This document shows positions 1-6,622 of a stretch of DNA of 7,775 nt, piece by piece. The position numbers were made by a program, and so were the translations under genes. This DNA comes from Rhodobacter sp. (GTDB lineage Bacteria > Pseudomonadota > Alphaproteobacteria > Rhodobacterales > Rhodobacteraceae), in contig PNND01000408.1 of NCBI GenBank assembly GCA_013824045.1, positions 1 through 7,775 on the forward strand, read 5' to 3'. The notes under the pieces are model-generated. The model was given only the letters and a program-made list of their open reading frames with translations, had not been told where the DNA came from and ran no database searches. Positions within the stretch are counted from its first letter, which is position 1, and every line of letters begins with the position of its first letter.

Positions 1-428
1 TAGCGCCTTCCGCCTTTCGGATGACACCGGAACAGGTGATGCAGGCTGTCTCTGCCCTGACGGGCCGACAACCCCTGCACGATGTCACCCGCGCCGCCCA
101 TTGCGCTGCCTTCTGGACAGCGGATGGCTTGATCGCCGCGCGTGAGGATGTGGGGCGGCATAACGCGCTGGATAAACTGGCGGGCCACCTGATCCGCGCG
201 GGGTCGCCGCAGGGGGCGGTCGTGCTGACCAGCCGCGTTTCCATCGACATGGTGCAGAAGGTCTGCGCGCTGGGCGCGCCGATCCTGATCGCTGTCTCTG
301 CCCCCACCGCCCATGCCGTCGATCTGGCCGAAGATGCGGGTCTGACCCTGATAGCCCTTGCCCGGCCTGACCGGTTCGAGGTTTTTACCCATTCCGACCG
401 ACTGATGGAGAGCGCCCATGTCCGCTGA
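1..428 (+). CDS. fdhD: FdhD/FdsC formate dehydrogenase maturation sulfurtransferase, 3' part
   Basis: The reading frame is open from the left edge, so the gene starts upstream; the ATG at 21 is internal. FdhD proteins pass sulfur from a cysteine desulfurase to the bis-MGD molybdenum cofactor, which formate dehydrogenase needs for activity. In fds operons the homologue is called FdsC and acts in the cytoplasm. Visible family blocks are TRAAHCAAF, the signature REDVGRHNALDKL, LTSRVS, and SAPTAHAVDLAE followed by GLTLIA near the C-terminus. The N-terminal half with the family's CxxC loop is outside the window, so its catalytic cysteines cannot be checked. The last 11 bases overlap the next gene, fdsD, and this pairing supports the fds operon assignment. 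The family call is secure; the fdsC versus general fdhD label rests on context. Confidence 0.93.
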   Translation, partial: APSAFRMTPEQVMQAVSALTGRQPLHDVTRAAHCAAFWTADGLIAAREDVGRHNALDKLAGHLIRAGSPQGAVVLTSRVSIDMVQKVCALGAPILIAVSAPTAHAVDLAEDAGLTLIALARPDRFEVFTHSDRLMESAHVR

Positions 429-654
429 CCCGCATGAAAAGCTGATCTACATGGCGAACCAGATCTCAAAATTCTTCGAATCCAAACCCCATGCCGAAGG
501 CGTGGCCGGGATCGCCGCCCATATCAACGATTTCTGGGAACCCCGGATGCGGCGGCACCTGTTCGAAGTGGTGGATGCCGGTGGCACCGGCCTGCGACCC
601 CTGGTGATGGAAGCCGCCCAAGCCATCCGCCGCCCCGCTCCTGAACACGCCTGA
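418..654 (+). CDS. fdsD: NAD-dependent formate dehydrogenase delta subunit
   Basis: This 78-residue protein matches the small FdsD family. The pattern is KLIYMANQISKFF near residues 9-21, then VAGIAAHINDFWEPRMRRHL at about 29-48, with a short variable tail. FdsD belongs to the soluble, molybdenum-containing, NAD-dependent formate dehydrogenases (FdsGBACD) and is needed for full activity; in the Rhodobacter capsulatus enzyme it is found with the FdsABG complex. It has no signal peptide, membrane segment or cofactor-binding cysteine motif. The ATG overlaps the end of fdhD by 11 bases and has a good ribosome binding site, GGAG at 407-410, seven bases upstream, so the two are probably translationally coupled. 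It is the last gene of its operon here, because the next gene is on the opposite strand. Confidence 0.93.
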   Translation: MSADPHEKLIYMANQISKFFESKPHAEGVAGIAAHINDFWEPRMRRHLFEVVDAGGTGLRPLVMEAAQAIRRPAPEHA

Positions 655-663
655 CCGTGCGGA

Positions 664-688
664 GCGGCATGCGCCGCATTCCTTTTCT
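664..688 (+). terminator. possible weak terminator of the fds operon
   Basis: GCGGC at 664-668 pairs with GCCGC at 673-677 around an ATGC loop. The run ATTCCTTTTCT follows, with four T at 683-686. It starts nine bases after the fdsD stop codon, where an intrinsic terminator would be expected. The stem has only five pairs and the T run is short, so this is a weak candidate and Rho-dependent termination is equally possible. Confidence 0.35.
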
Positions 689-722
689 GTCGTCGGCGCC
701 TTCGCGCCTCCTCCGCGGTTAA

Positions 723-737
723 GGGGCGTGCCGCCCC
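723..737. terminator. GC-rich hairpin in the convergent gap, possible bidirectional terminator
   Basis: GGGGCG at 723-728 and CGCCCC at 732-737 form a perfect six-pair stem with a three-base loop. On the minus strand the stem is followed by CTTAACC, on the plus strand by CCTCTGT; neither is a proper T tract. Its place between two convergent operons suggests a role in transcript ends, but this is inferred from position and structure only. Confidence 0.3.
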
Positions 738-770
738 CTCTGTCCGCATGCGCGGCCATTCACCCCCTGC

Positions 771-792
771 GAGTACTTGGGCCAAGATGAAG
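771..792. repeat. candidate dispersed intergenic motif (GAGTACTTGG-type)
   Basis: The stretch begins GAGTACTTGG and ends CCAAGATGAAG. It contains a short inverted repeat, CTTGG at 776-780 and CCAAG at 782-786 around one base. From memory, very similar sequences (GAGTATTTGG... AAGATGAAG) recur between genes in Rhodobacteraceae genomes. There is only one copy here, so the repeat status cannot be shown from this window. Confidence 0.4.
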
Positions 793-849
793 GGCACGGG
801 CGGGCGTTAACCTTAACACTGGCTTGCCGGGCCGTCCGCTGCGTGCATA

Positions 850-891
850 CGCCTGTCTGCACCGCCACCTGCACCGCGTGCTGCACAGGCG
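850..891. other. imperfect inverted repeat downstream of rmlA
   Basis: CGCCTGT at 850-856 is the exact complement of ACAGGCG at 885-891. Inside it GCA at 859-861 can pair with TGC at 882-884 after a two-base bulge. The loop is about 20 bases. It lies 23 to 64 bases after the rmlA stop codon on the minus strand, so it may form in the 3' end of the rml transcript and protect or terminate it. There is no T tract on either side. It overlaps the tandem 12-bp units. Confidence 0.35.
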
Positions 892-892
892 G
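857..892 (+). repeat. three tandem 12-bp units, each starting CTGCAC
   Basis: CTGCAC occurs at 857-862, 869-874 and 881-886, exactly 12 bases apart. The units are CTGCACCGCCAC, CTGCACCGCGTG and CTGCACAGGCGG. The first two agree at nine of 12 positions and the third is more diverged. They lie in the non-coding gap after rmlA. No function is visible; a decayed microsatellite or repeated protein-binding site are both possible. Confidence 0.5.
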
Positions 893-913
893 AATGCAGG
901 GTTCGACGATGGA

Positions 914-1789
914 TTATTCCGACGCGATACCCAGCAGATAGCGCCCGTAATCGTTCTTGCGGAAGGTTTCTGCCCGCTTAAGCAGATCGTCCCGCGTGAT
1001 GAACCCCGCCCGCCATGCGATCTCATCCGGGCTGCCAACCTGTAATCCCTGACGGTCTGTGAGGGTGCGAACGAAGTTGCCCGCATCCAGCAATGACCCA
1101 TGGGTTCCCGTGTCGAGCCACGCATAGCCCCGGCCCATCAACTCTACCTGAAGGCTGCCCTCACTGCGATATTTCTCAAGCAGATCAACGATTTCCAACT
1201 CGCCCCGTGGCGAAGGACGGATCGTTTCCGCAAGATCGGGCGCGCGCCCGTCAAGATAGTAGAGGCCGGTCACGGCATAGTTTGACGGGGGCTGTTCCGG
1301 CTTTTCGATGATCGCGCGCACCTGTCCGGCACTGTCGAAATCCACCACGCCATAGCGTTCGGGGTCGGCGACACGGTAGCCAAACACAGTCCCGCCGCTG
1401 GCCTGAGCGTCTGCCGTGGCCAGAGCCTGCGGCAGGCCGTGGCCGAAAAAGATGTTGTCCCCCAAGACCATGGCAGATGGCGCGCCGTTCAGGAAATCCC
1501 GCGTCAGAAGATAGGCCTGCGCCAGCCCATCGGGCGAGGGCTGAATGATATAGGTGAAGGAAAGCCCCCATTGGCTGCCATCCCCCATAAGCCTTTGGAA
1601 TTGCGCCTGATCCTCGGGCGTGGTGATGATCGCGATGTCGCGGATACCGCCCAGCATCAGCACCGACAGCGGATAATAGATCATCGGCTTGTCATAGATC
1701 GGTAGCAATTGCTTCGACACGCCCATGGTGATCGGCCACAGCCGCGTGCCGGACCCGCCGGCGAGGAGGATGCCTTTGCGTTTCTTCAT
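914..1789 (-). CDS. rmlA: glucose-1-phosphate thymidylyltransferase RmlA
   Basis: RmlA joins glucose-1-phosphate to dTTP, giving dTDP-glucose and pyrophosphate, the first step of the dTDP-L-rhamnose pathway in the cytoplasm. The 291-residue length is normal. The nucleotide-binding signature GGSGTRLWPIT is at residues 11-21 with K26 in VSKQLLP; GDNIFFG is at 110-116 with the metal-binding D111; EKP is at 162-164; VTGLYYLD is at 173-180; and D226 lies in YAWLDTGTH. The usual ITD(I/V)N block after GELE reads IVDLL here, a mild departure. It is the last gene of rmlCBDA. Its ATG overlaps the rmlD stop as ATGA and has a strong ribosome binding site, AAGGAG at 1798-1803, with eight bases of spacing. 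RmlA is often feedback-inhibited by dTDP-rhamnose, but this cannot be judged from sequence. Confidence 0.97.
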   Translation of the reverse strand: MKKRKGILLAGGSGTRLWPITMGVSKQLLPIYDKPMIYYPLSVLMLGGIRDIAIITTPEDQAQFQRLMGDGSQWGLSFTYIIQPSPDGLAQAYLLTRDFLNGAPSAMVLGDNIFFGHGLPQALATADAQASGGTVFGYRVADPERYGVVDFDSAGQVRAIIEKPEQPPSNYAVTGLYYLDGRAPDLAETIRPSPRGELEIVDLLEKYRSEGSLQVELMGRGYAWLDTGTHGSLLDAGNFVRTLTDRQGLQVGSPDEIAWRAGFITRDDLLKRAETFRKNDYGRYLLGIASE

Positions 1790-2640
1790 GCGCGCAACTC
1801 CTTGATTATGTCGGAAAGGCCCTGCCGCCAGTCAGGGCGGGGGATGCCGAAGATTTGGGTCAGGCTGGAACAATCGAGACGCGAATTCATCGGTCGTGCT
1901 GCCGGGGTGGGATAGGCTGACGACGGAATATCCTGGATCGTGCAGGGCAATCCGGCCTCGGCCATGATGGCGCGGGCGAAATCGGCCCAGCTGGTATCGG
2001 GGCTGCCCGCAAAGTGATGCGTCCCGCTATCTGCCTTGTCGCAAAGCGCGGTTGCCGCCGAGAAGAGCGCGTTGGCAATGGCAGCAGCGGGGGTTGGCCC
2101 GCCAATTTGATCTGCAACCACGTTCAGGCTTGCGCGGTCGGCCCCCAGACGCAGCATGGTTTTCACGAAGTTCTGACCATGGGTAGACACGACCCAGCTG
2201 GTGCGCAGGATCAAATGCCGCGCATCGCTGGCACGGATTGCCACCTCACCGGCCAGCTTGGACCTGCCATAGGCATTGACCGGCGCTGTGGGGTGGTCTG
2301 GCAGGAACGGGGCATTGCCTTTGCCATCAAAGACATAGTCGGTAGAGACATGCAGGAAGGGCACACCCTTCGCCGCACAGGCCCGTGCCATCGCACCCGG
2401 GCTGTGGCCATTCACGGCGGTGGCGGCGGCCTCTTCCGTTTCGGCCTTGTCGACAGCCGTCCAGGCAGCGGCGTTGATGACCGCATCCGCAGGATATGCC
2501 GCAACCGCAGCGGCGCAGGCGGCGGGATCGGACAGATCGGCAAGGTCGCGACCCAGAAATGTACACTGCACCCCCGCAGGCGCACGACGGGCCAATTCTT
2601 GGGCCACCTGTCCGGTCTGGCCGAAAACCAAGAGCTTCAC
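1786..2640 (-). CDS. rmlD: dTDP-4-dehydrorhamnose reductase RmlD (GTG start)
   Basis: RmlD reduces dTDP-4-dehydro-L-rhamnose to dTDP-L-rhamnose with NAD(P)H, the final pathway step. I choose the GTG at 2640. It gives 284 residues, normal for the family, places [15 protein letters not shown] at the very N-terminus as in other RmlD proteins, and makes a 4-bp GTGA overlap with the rmlB stop. An ATG at 2697 would add 19 low-complexity residues inside rmlB. GGGGG at 2648-2652 is a plausible ribosome binding site seven bases upstream. Motifs are the Rossmann loop GQTGQVA (7-13), [10 protein letters not shown] (58-67), STDYVFDG (99-106), catalytic Y124xxxK128 in YGRSK, DQIGGPT (177-183) and RPMNSRLD (249-256). 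This is an extended short-chain dehydrogenase. It overlaps rmlA by four bases downstream. Confidence 0.95.
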   Translation of the reverse strand: MKLLVFGQTGQVAQELARRAPAGVQCTFLGRDLADLSDPAACAAAVAAYPADAVINAAAWTAVDKAETEEAAATAVNGHSPGAMARACAAKGVPFLHVSTDYVFDGKGNAPFLPDHPTAPVNAYGRSKLAGEVAIRASDARHLILRTSWVVSTHGQNFVKTMLRLGADRASLNVVADQIGGPTPAAAIANALFSAATALCDKADSGTHHFAGSPDTSWADFARAIMAEAGLPCTIQDIPSSAYPTPAARPMNSRLDCSSLTQIFGIPRPDWRQGLSDIIKELRA

Positions 2641-3677
2641 GCCTTGACCCCCAGCCGTTGCCCCACACCCTGACGCGCCTGCAGCGGACGCCACCACGCC
2701 TCATTGTCGAGATACCAGCGCACGGTACGGCGCAGGCCTTCCTCCAGCGTGACAGAGGGACGCCAACCCAACTCTTCCCGGATGCGGGTGGGATCAATGG
2801 CATAGCGCAGGTCATGGCCGGGGCGATCGGTGACGAAGGTGATCAGCCGGTCATGCGGTGCACTGTCTGGGCGCATCTCATCCAGCAGGGCACAGATGGT
2901 GCGGACGATGTCGATGTTCTTCGCCTCATTCTCGCCGCCGATATTGTAGCTGCGGCCAATGGGGCCTCTTTCCAGCACTGTCAGCAAGGCATCGGCATGA
3001 TCTTCGACGAACAGCCAGTCCCGCACATTTTCGCCCTTGCCATAGACGGGAATGGGCTTTCCCGCCAAAGCGTTCAGAATGACGACCGGGATCAGCTTTT
3101 CGGGAAAGTGGAAGGGGCCGTAATTGTTGGAACAATTCGTCAGCACCACCGGCAATCCATAGGTTTCATGCCAGGCGCGGACAAGGTGATCCGACGCGGC
3201 CTTGGAAGCCGAATAGGGGCTGCGCGGATCATAGGGCGTGTCTTCGGTGAACTTGCCCGTGGGGCCGAGCGAGCCGAAAACCTCATCGGTCGAGATGTGG
3301 TGAAACCGGAAATCGGCAGGCTTGCCCCTCGCCTGCCACCAGGCGCGCACGGCCTCCAGCAGGGTAAAGGTGCCGGTCACGTTCGTTTCAATGAAATCCG
3401 CCGGGCCATCGATGGACCGGTCGACATGGCTTTCCGCCGCCAGATGCATCACAGCATCCGGGTTGTGTGCGGCGAGGATACGGTCCAGCGCGGCACGGTC
3501 ACGGATATCGGCCTTTTCAAAGGCATAGCCCGGAGCGTTGCCGACAGAGGCCACATTGTCCAGACAGGCGGCATAGGTCAGCGCATCAAGGTTCACAATG
3601 GAGTGGCCGCGTGCAATGGCCAAGCGCACCACGGCAGAGCCGATGAAGCCTGCCCCCCCGGTCACGAGAATTTTCAT
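2637..3677 (-). CDS. rmlB: dTDP-glucose 4,6-dehydratase RmlB
   Basis: RmlB removes water from dTDP-glucose by an NAD+-dependent oxidation, dehydration and reduction cycle, giving dTDP-4-dehydro-6-deoxy-glucose, the second pathway step. The protein has 346 residues, the normal length. Residues 1-14 carry the NAD-binding loop [21 protein letters not shown] is at 78-89; the catalytic triplet T130-D131-E132 sits in [13 protein letters not shown] at 155-159 holds the Tyr and Lys; NCSNNYGP (181-188) and [11 protein letters not shown] (285-295) are also typical of RmlB. The start is fixed by the ATGA overlap with rmlC and by AAGGTG at 3682-3687 just upstream. Codons at the NAD loop include a run of seven G (3653-3659), which leaves the frame intact here. 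It overlaps rmlD by four bases. Confidence 0.97.
   Translation of the reverse strand: MKILVTGGAGFIGSAVVRLAIARGHSIVNLDALTYAACLDNVASVGNAPGYAFEKADIRDRAALDRILAAHNPDAVMHLAAESHVDRSIDGPADFIETNVTGTFTLLEAVRAWWQARGKPADFRFHHISTDEVFGSLGPTGKFTEDTPYDPRSPYSASKAASDHLVRAWHETYGLPVVLTNCSNNYGPFHFPEKLIPVVILNALAGKPIPVYGKGENVRDWLFVEDHADALLTVLERGPIGRSYNIGGENEAKNIDIVRTICALLDEMRPDSAPHDRLITFVTDRPGHDLRYAIDPTRIREELGWRPSVTLEEGLRRTVRWYLDNEAWWRPLQARQGVGQRLGVKA
2641..2652 (-). promoter_or_regulatory. ribosome binding region that supports the rmlD GTG start
   Basis: On the minus strand GGGGG (2648-2652) lies seven bases before the GTG at 2640. A second purine patch, AAGG (2642-2645), is too close to the start to be used well. 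Together with the GTGA overlap it supports translational coupling from rmlB rather than the upstream ATG at 2697. Confidence 0.5.
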
Positions 3678-4234
3678 ACAGCACCTTCAAAGGTAAATGG
3701 AGAGGTCCAGCCATCAAAGGCCGGCGCGGCGGCATCCTTGGCGGAAAGGACCGGGTTGTCGCTCAGGCCCCAGTCAATTCCGACGCTGTCCCACCGCACC
3801 GCACCGTCGCAGTCGGGGGCATAAAGATCGGTGCATTTATACTGCACTTCGGTATCCGGCATGAGCGTGGCAAAGCCATGCAGAAACCCTTTCGGCACGA
3901 AGAGCTGCCTCCCATTTTCGGCTGTAAGATCAACGGCAACCCATTTTCCATAGGTGGGCGATCCTGCCCGCACATCCACCGCCACATCGCGGATGGCACC
4001 GCGCGAACAGCGCACCAGCTTGTCCTGCGCGCGCGGTGGCGATTGGTAATGCAAGCCCCGCAAGGTGCCTTGCTGTGTGGAAAACGAATGGTTGTCCTGC
4101 ACGAAGGCAAGGTCCAGCCCCGCCGCCGCCATGCGCGCGGCGTTCCATGTTTCGCTGAACCATCCCCGAGCGTCGCCGAAACGGGCTGGGATCAGGATCA
4201 GAACGCCGGGAAGATCTGTAGGTTCAATATTCAT
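3674..4234 (-). CDS. rmlC: dTDP-4-dehydrorhamnose 3,5-epimerase RmlC
   Basis: RmlC inverts C3 and C5 of dTDP-4-dehydro-6-deoxy-glucose, giving dTDP-4-dehydro-L-rhamnose, the third pathway step; family members are cupin-fold dimers. It has 186 residues, typical length. Visible family blocks are [11 protein letters not shown] (20-30), QDNHS (46-50), TLRGLHYQ (57-64) with the catalytic base H62, K72 in [19 protein letters not shown] (84-96), VPKGFLHGF (113-121) with H119, and Y132 in [15 protein letters not shown] at 164-167 is near the end. The ATG at 4234 puts the normal [11 protein letters not shown] at the N-terminus, although no good ribosome binding site precedes it. It is the first rml gene, follows the SGNH hydrolase by 39 bases and overlaps rmlB as ATGA. 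Confidence 0.96.
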   Translation of the reverse strand: MNIEPTDLPGVLILIPARFGDARGWFSETWNAARMAAAGLDLAFVQDNHSFSTQQGTLRGLHYQSPPRAQDKLVRCSRGAIRDVAVDVRAGSPTYGKWVAVDLTAENGRQLFVPKGFLHGFATLMPDTEVQYKCTDLYAPDCDGAVRWDSVGIDWGLSDNPVLSAKDAAAPAFDGWTSPFTFEGAV

Positions 4235-4273
4235 GGGGTTGCCGTCGCATGTCTTCGGGGCAGGAATTGGGCA

Positions 4274-4912
4274 TCACATCAGCGCGGATATGGCATCTGC
4301 CACGGCGCGGCCAAGCGCTGCATGGGCGGCTTCGTCAAAATGCACCCCATCGATCGGGCTGACTTCGATCACCTGACCGGCATTCAGAAAGCCCACGCCG
4401 CGCGATCGGGCGAGATCGGCATAAAGCGGGGCCAGCGCCTGTGATCGCGCAGCACCACCCCAGAATTCCGTCTTGATCGGCCCGGTTTCCACAACCGGCG
4501 GGGGGCAGATCAGCAGGATACGAAAGCCGCCATGCCGGTTCTGGTATTCAAGCGACATCGCGACATCCAGCAGACCGGCAACTCCCACCACCACCTGCTC
4601 CGGCTGTGTCGCAAAGCGGGTCTTCACGTCATTCGTGCCGAGCATCAGCGTCATCACGTCTATGGGGCCATGCGATTGCAGCGCCATGCGCAGGGCCGGG
4701 CGGCCATTCATGATATCGCCCATGACCGGATCGTCATATTGTGCTGTCCGTCCCGGCAGGCCTTCCTCAACCAGTTCCCAGCCAGCGCCTAGGGCGGCGT
4801 GGGTCACGGTGGGCCAACGCACGCCAGCGCCAAAGCGGTGATATTCGGCGCGGTCGATGATGGGTGGGGTGCCATGGGTGTTGCTGTCGCCAAAGGTCAG
4901 CAGAACGGGCAT
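4274..4912 (-). CDS. SGNH/GDSL hydrolase, arylesterase/acyltransferase-like
   Basis: This 212-residue protein is an SGNH-fold serine esterase. The four conserved blocks are visible: LTFGDSNTHG with nucleophile S10, EGLPGRT with oxyanion G54, LMLGTNDVK with N94, and DGVHFD with D188 and H191 as the rest of the triad. The layout, with RFGAGVRWP near 26-34 and EEGLPGRT, resembles the Mycobacterium smegmatis acyltransferase/arylesterase MsAcT, so it may hydrolyse or transfer short acyl groups. The substrate is unknown. There is no signal peptide or membrane segment, so it is probably cytoplasmic. The start is well supported by GAGGAA at 4918-4923, five bases upstream. It lies 39 bases before rmlC on the same strand and is likely the first gene of that transcript, hinting at a role on an acylated glycan or sugar precursor. 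That is inference. Confidence 0.9.
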   Translation of the reverse strand: MPVLLTFGDSNTHGTPPIIDRAEYHRFGAGVRWPTVTHAALGAGWELVEEGLPGRTAQYDDPVMGDIMNGRPALRMALQSHGPIDVMTLMLGTNDVKTRFATQPEQVVVGVAGLLDVAMSLEYQNRHGGFRILLICPPPVVETGPIKTEFWGGAARSQALAPLYADLARSRGVGFLNAGQVIEVSPIDGVHFDEAAHAALGRAVADAISALM

Positions 4913-4942
4913 GCAGGTTCCTCAATCGTTGTTGTGGCGCAG

Positions 4943-4969
4943 GTTATGGTGCCTGCCACTGCAGGTAAA
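4943..4969 (-). promoter_or_regulatory. weak candidate promoter for the SGNH-rml operon with an inverted repeat in the spacer
   Basis: On the minus strand TTTACC (4964-4969) and CATAAC (4943-4948) each match four of six sigma-70 consensus bases, but the 15-base spacer is short. CCTGC at 4952-4956 and GCAGG at 4961-4965 form an inverted repeat around CACT that lies mainly in this spacer, as an operator could. It is the only upstream region available for the minus-strand operon. Confidence 0.22.
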
Positions 4970-4983
4970 GCGGCTTTGCCCCC

Positions 4984-5014
4984 TTGGCCTTTCCCCGCCC
5001 CGCGCGCATATAGA
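4984..5014 (+). promoter_or_regulatory. candidate promoter of the chaperedoxin operon
   Basis: TTGGCC at 4984-4989 and CATATA at 5007-5012 are 17 bases apart, in the right place for a start point about 25 bases before the ATG at 5045. TATAGA at 5009-5014 is an alternative -10 with a 19-base spacer. The elements are only partly like the consensus. The CTTG at the -35 end could also suit a heat-shock sigma factor, but I cannot decide this by eye. Confidence 0.3.
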
Positions 5015-5044
5015 GGCGGCGACAGAGACGCGACGGGGTATGCG

Positions 5045-5950
5045 ATGTTCAGTATGGATGACAAGACGGTGCCGCAGGGTGACCTGATCAAGGATAGCAC
5101 CGAAGCGACCTTCATGCAGGATGTGATCGAGGCCAGCCGAGAGGTGCCGGTCATCGTCGACTTCTGGGCCACCTGGTGCGGCCCCTGCCGGACACTTGGC
5201 CCGGCGCTGGAGGCGGCGGTCAAGGCCGCCAAGGGCAAGGTTCGTATGGTGAAGGTCGATGTCGACAAGAACCAGATGATCGCCGCGCAACTTCGCATCC
5301 AGTCGATCCCCACGGTCTATGCCTTTTGGCAAGGCCAGCCCGTTGACGGGTTTCAGGGCGCAATTCCGGCATCCGAAATCAAGGCATTCATCGACAAGCT
5401 GACTGCGCTGACCGGTGAAGATGGCGGTCTGGCCGAGGCGCTGGAAGCCGCCGAACAGATGCTGGCCGAGGGCGCGGTGGCCGATGCGGCCGAGACTTTT
5501 GCCGCCATCCTTGGCGAAGAGCCTGAAAACGCGGGTGCCTATTCCGGGCTGATCCGTTGCCATCTGGCGCTGGATCAGCTGGATCAGGCCGAGGCGATGC
5601 TGACCGCCGTCCCGCCCGCCCTTGCCAAGGCCAAAGAGATCGAGGCTGCGCGGGCGCAGCTGGAACTGGCGCGGCAAGCCGCGAATGCCGGACCGGAACA
5701 GGAATTGCGCGCCGCCGTTCAGGCCGATCCGCAGGACCGGCAGGCGCGCTTTGATCTGGCGCTGGCCCTGCACGCCGCAGGCAAGGTGGATGAGGCAGTG
5801 GATGTGCTGCTGGATCTGTTCAAGCTGGACCGCGAGTGGAACGACGGCGCCGCGAGAACCCAGCTGATGACGATGTTCGAAGCGCTGAAGCCCACCGATC
5901 CGATCGCGCTGAAGGGGCGGCGCAGGCTTTCATCAATGATATTTGCCTGA
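5045..5950 (+). CDS. CnoX/YbbN-like chaperedoxin (thioredoxin domain plus TPR-type helices)
   Basis: The 301-residue protein has an N-terminal thioredoxin domain (about 20-120) and a long alanine-rich helical C-terminus (about 126-300) of TPR type. The active site is FWATWCGPCR with C45 and C48, and the cis-proline is P89 in QSIPT. This two-part layout is that of CnoX (YbbN), which in Escherichia coli holds unfolding proteins and hands them to GroEL or DnaK. E. coli CnoX lacks the full CxxC, while this one keeps it, as Caulobacter CnoX does, so it may also work as an oxidoreductase. It has no signal peptide, so it is cytoplasmic. The ATG at 5045 (MFSMDD) fits the normal N-terminus and has GGGG at 5036-5039 upstream; the ATG at 5054 is an alternative. 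It begins the operon with the Lon-domain and Trm112 genes. Confidence 0.92.
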   Translation: MFSMDDKTVPQGDLIKDSTEATFMQDVIEASREVPVIVDFWATWCGPCRTLGPALEAAVKAAKGKVRMVKVDVDKNQMIAAQLRIQSIPTVYAFWQGQPVDGFQGAIPASEIKAFIDKLTALTGEDGGLAEALEAAEQMLAEGAVADAAETFAAILGEEPENAGAYSGLIRCHLALDQLDQAEAMLTAVPPALAKAKEIEAARAQLELARQAANAGPEQELRAAVQADPQDRQARFDLALALHAAGKVDEAVDVLLDLFKLDREWNDGAARTQLMTMFEALKPTDPIALKGRRRLSSMIFA

Positions 5951-5977
5951 ACGCCGTGACGGCCTAAGTCAGAGCAG

Positions 5978-6622
5978 ATGATGAACATCACCGACCTGCC
6001 AGAGACAATCGCCGTCTTCCCGCTGCCCGGCGCGCTGTTGCTGCCCCGTGGCCGCCTGCCGTTGCACATCTTTGAGCCACGCTATCTGGCGATGATCGAG
6101 GATTGCCTGAAGACCAAGCACCGCCTGATCGGGATGATCCAGCCGCGCGAAGTGCCGGGAACCGGTGAGAAACGCCTCAATGCCATCGGCTGCGCCGGGC
6201 GGGTGACAGGCTTTTCGGAAACCGAAGACGGGCGCTACATGATCACCCTTGCGGGCATGTCGCGGTTTCGGGTGCGTGAAGAAGTGCAGGGTTTTACCCC
6301 CTATCGCCGTTGTTCGGTGGATTGGGCGGGGTTTCAGCGCGATCTGGGCCCGGTCGAGGAAGACCCCGGATTTCAGCGACCGGAATTTCTAGCGGCTTTG
6401 GGGCGTTACTTTCAGACGATGAACCTGTCCACCGATTGGTCCAGCCTGAAAGAGGCGGAGACCGAACTGCTGATCAATTCGCTGTCCATGCTGTGCCCCT
6501 TCAGCCCCGAAGACAAGCAGGCGCTTCTCGAAGCGCCGTCGCTGACAACCCGGCGTGAAACGCTGGTGACGTTGATGGAGTTTGCCCTGCGCGGCGGATC
6601 GGGCGAGGAGATCATGCAATGA
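5978..6622 (+). CDS. stand-alone LON substrate-binding domain protein
   Basis: The 214-residue protein matches the N-terminal substrate-binding domain of Lon protease. The hallmark [23 protein letters not shown] is at residues 14-36, GCAGRV is near 72-77, and [16 protein letters not shown] is near 84-99. A helical part follows to the C-terminus. The AAA+ ATPase and Ser-Lys protease domains of Lon are absent, so it is not a protease. Such single-domain proteins are common in proteobacteria and their role is not well defined; substrate or peptide binding is plausible. It starts 27 bases after the chaperedoxin stop, with a weak ribosome binding site (CAGAGCAG), and the second ATG at 5981 is equally possible. 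Its stop overlaps the next ATG as ATGA, which suggests coupled translation. Confidence 0.93.
   Translation: MMNITDLPETIAVFPLPGALLLPRGRLPLHIFEPRYLAMIEDCLKTKHRLIGMIQPREVPGTGEKRLNAIGCAGRVTGFSETEDGRYMITLAGMSRFRVREEVQGFTPYRRCSVDWAGFQRDLGPVEEDPGFQRPEFLAALGRYFQTMNLSTDWSSLKEAETELLINSLSMLCPFSPEDKQALLEAPSLTTRRETLVTLMEFALRGGSGEEIMQ

Noticed and set aside
447..797. Minus-strand frames across fdsD and the gap
   Set aside because: Arg-rich, low-complexity shadows. The part over 771-797 reads as the kind of spurious peptide produced by an intergenic repeat.
806..817. TTAAC-C-TTAAC as a CtrA-type site
   Set aside because: CtrA sites need TTAA boxes seven bases apart; here the gap is two bases, and the position is downstream of both flanking genes.
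2014..2673. A 219-codon open frame on the + strand opposite rmlD
   Set aside because: Antisense shadow of rmlD with no family resemblance.
3653..3659. A run of seven C (seven G in the rmlB frame) as a phase-variation tract
   Set aside because: It encodes the conserved Gly-Gly of the NAD loop (GGG GGG G), so it is explained by coding need, and the frame is intact.
2496..3824. A 442-codon open frame on the + strand opposite rmlB and parts of rmlC and rmlD
   Set aside because: It is antisense to three well-supported rml genes, has no recognisable domain and reflects the GC-rich third positions of the real frames.
4799..5044. An upstream in-frame extension of the chaperedoxin gene
   Set aside because: It would overlap the SGNH gene and add about 82 residues with no thioredoxin-family similarity; the ATG at 5045 fits the family N-terminus.
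4922..5773. A 283-codon open frame on the - strand opposite the chaperedoxin gene
   Set aside because: It mirrors a clear thioredoxin-TPR gene, is rich in Gly, Arg and Gln as antisense frames are, and has no motif or ribosome binding site.
5953..5963. GCCGT-G-ACGGC after the chaperedoxin stop as a terminator
   Set aside because: The loop is one base, the stem is tiny, there is no T tract, and the next gene starts only 15 bases on.
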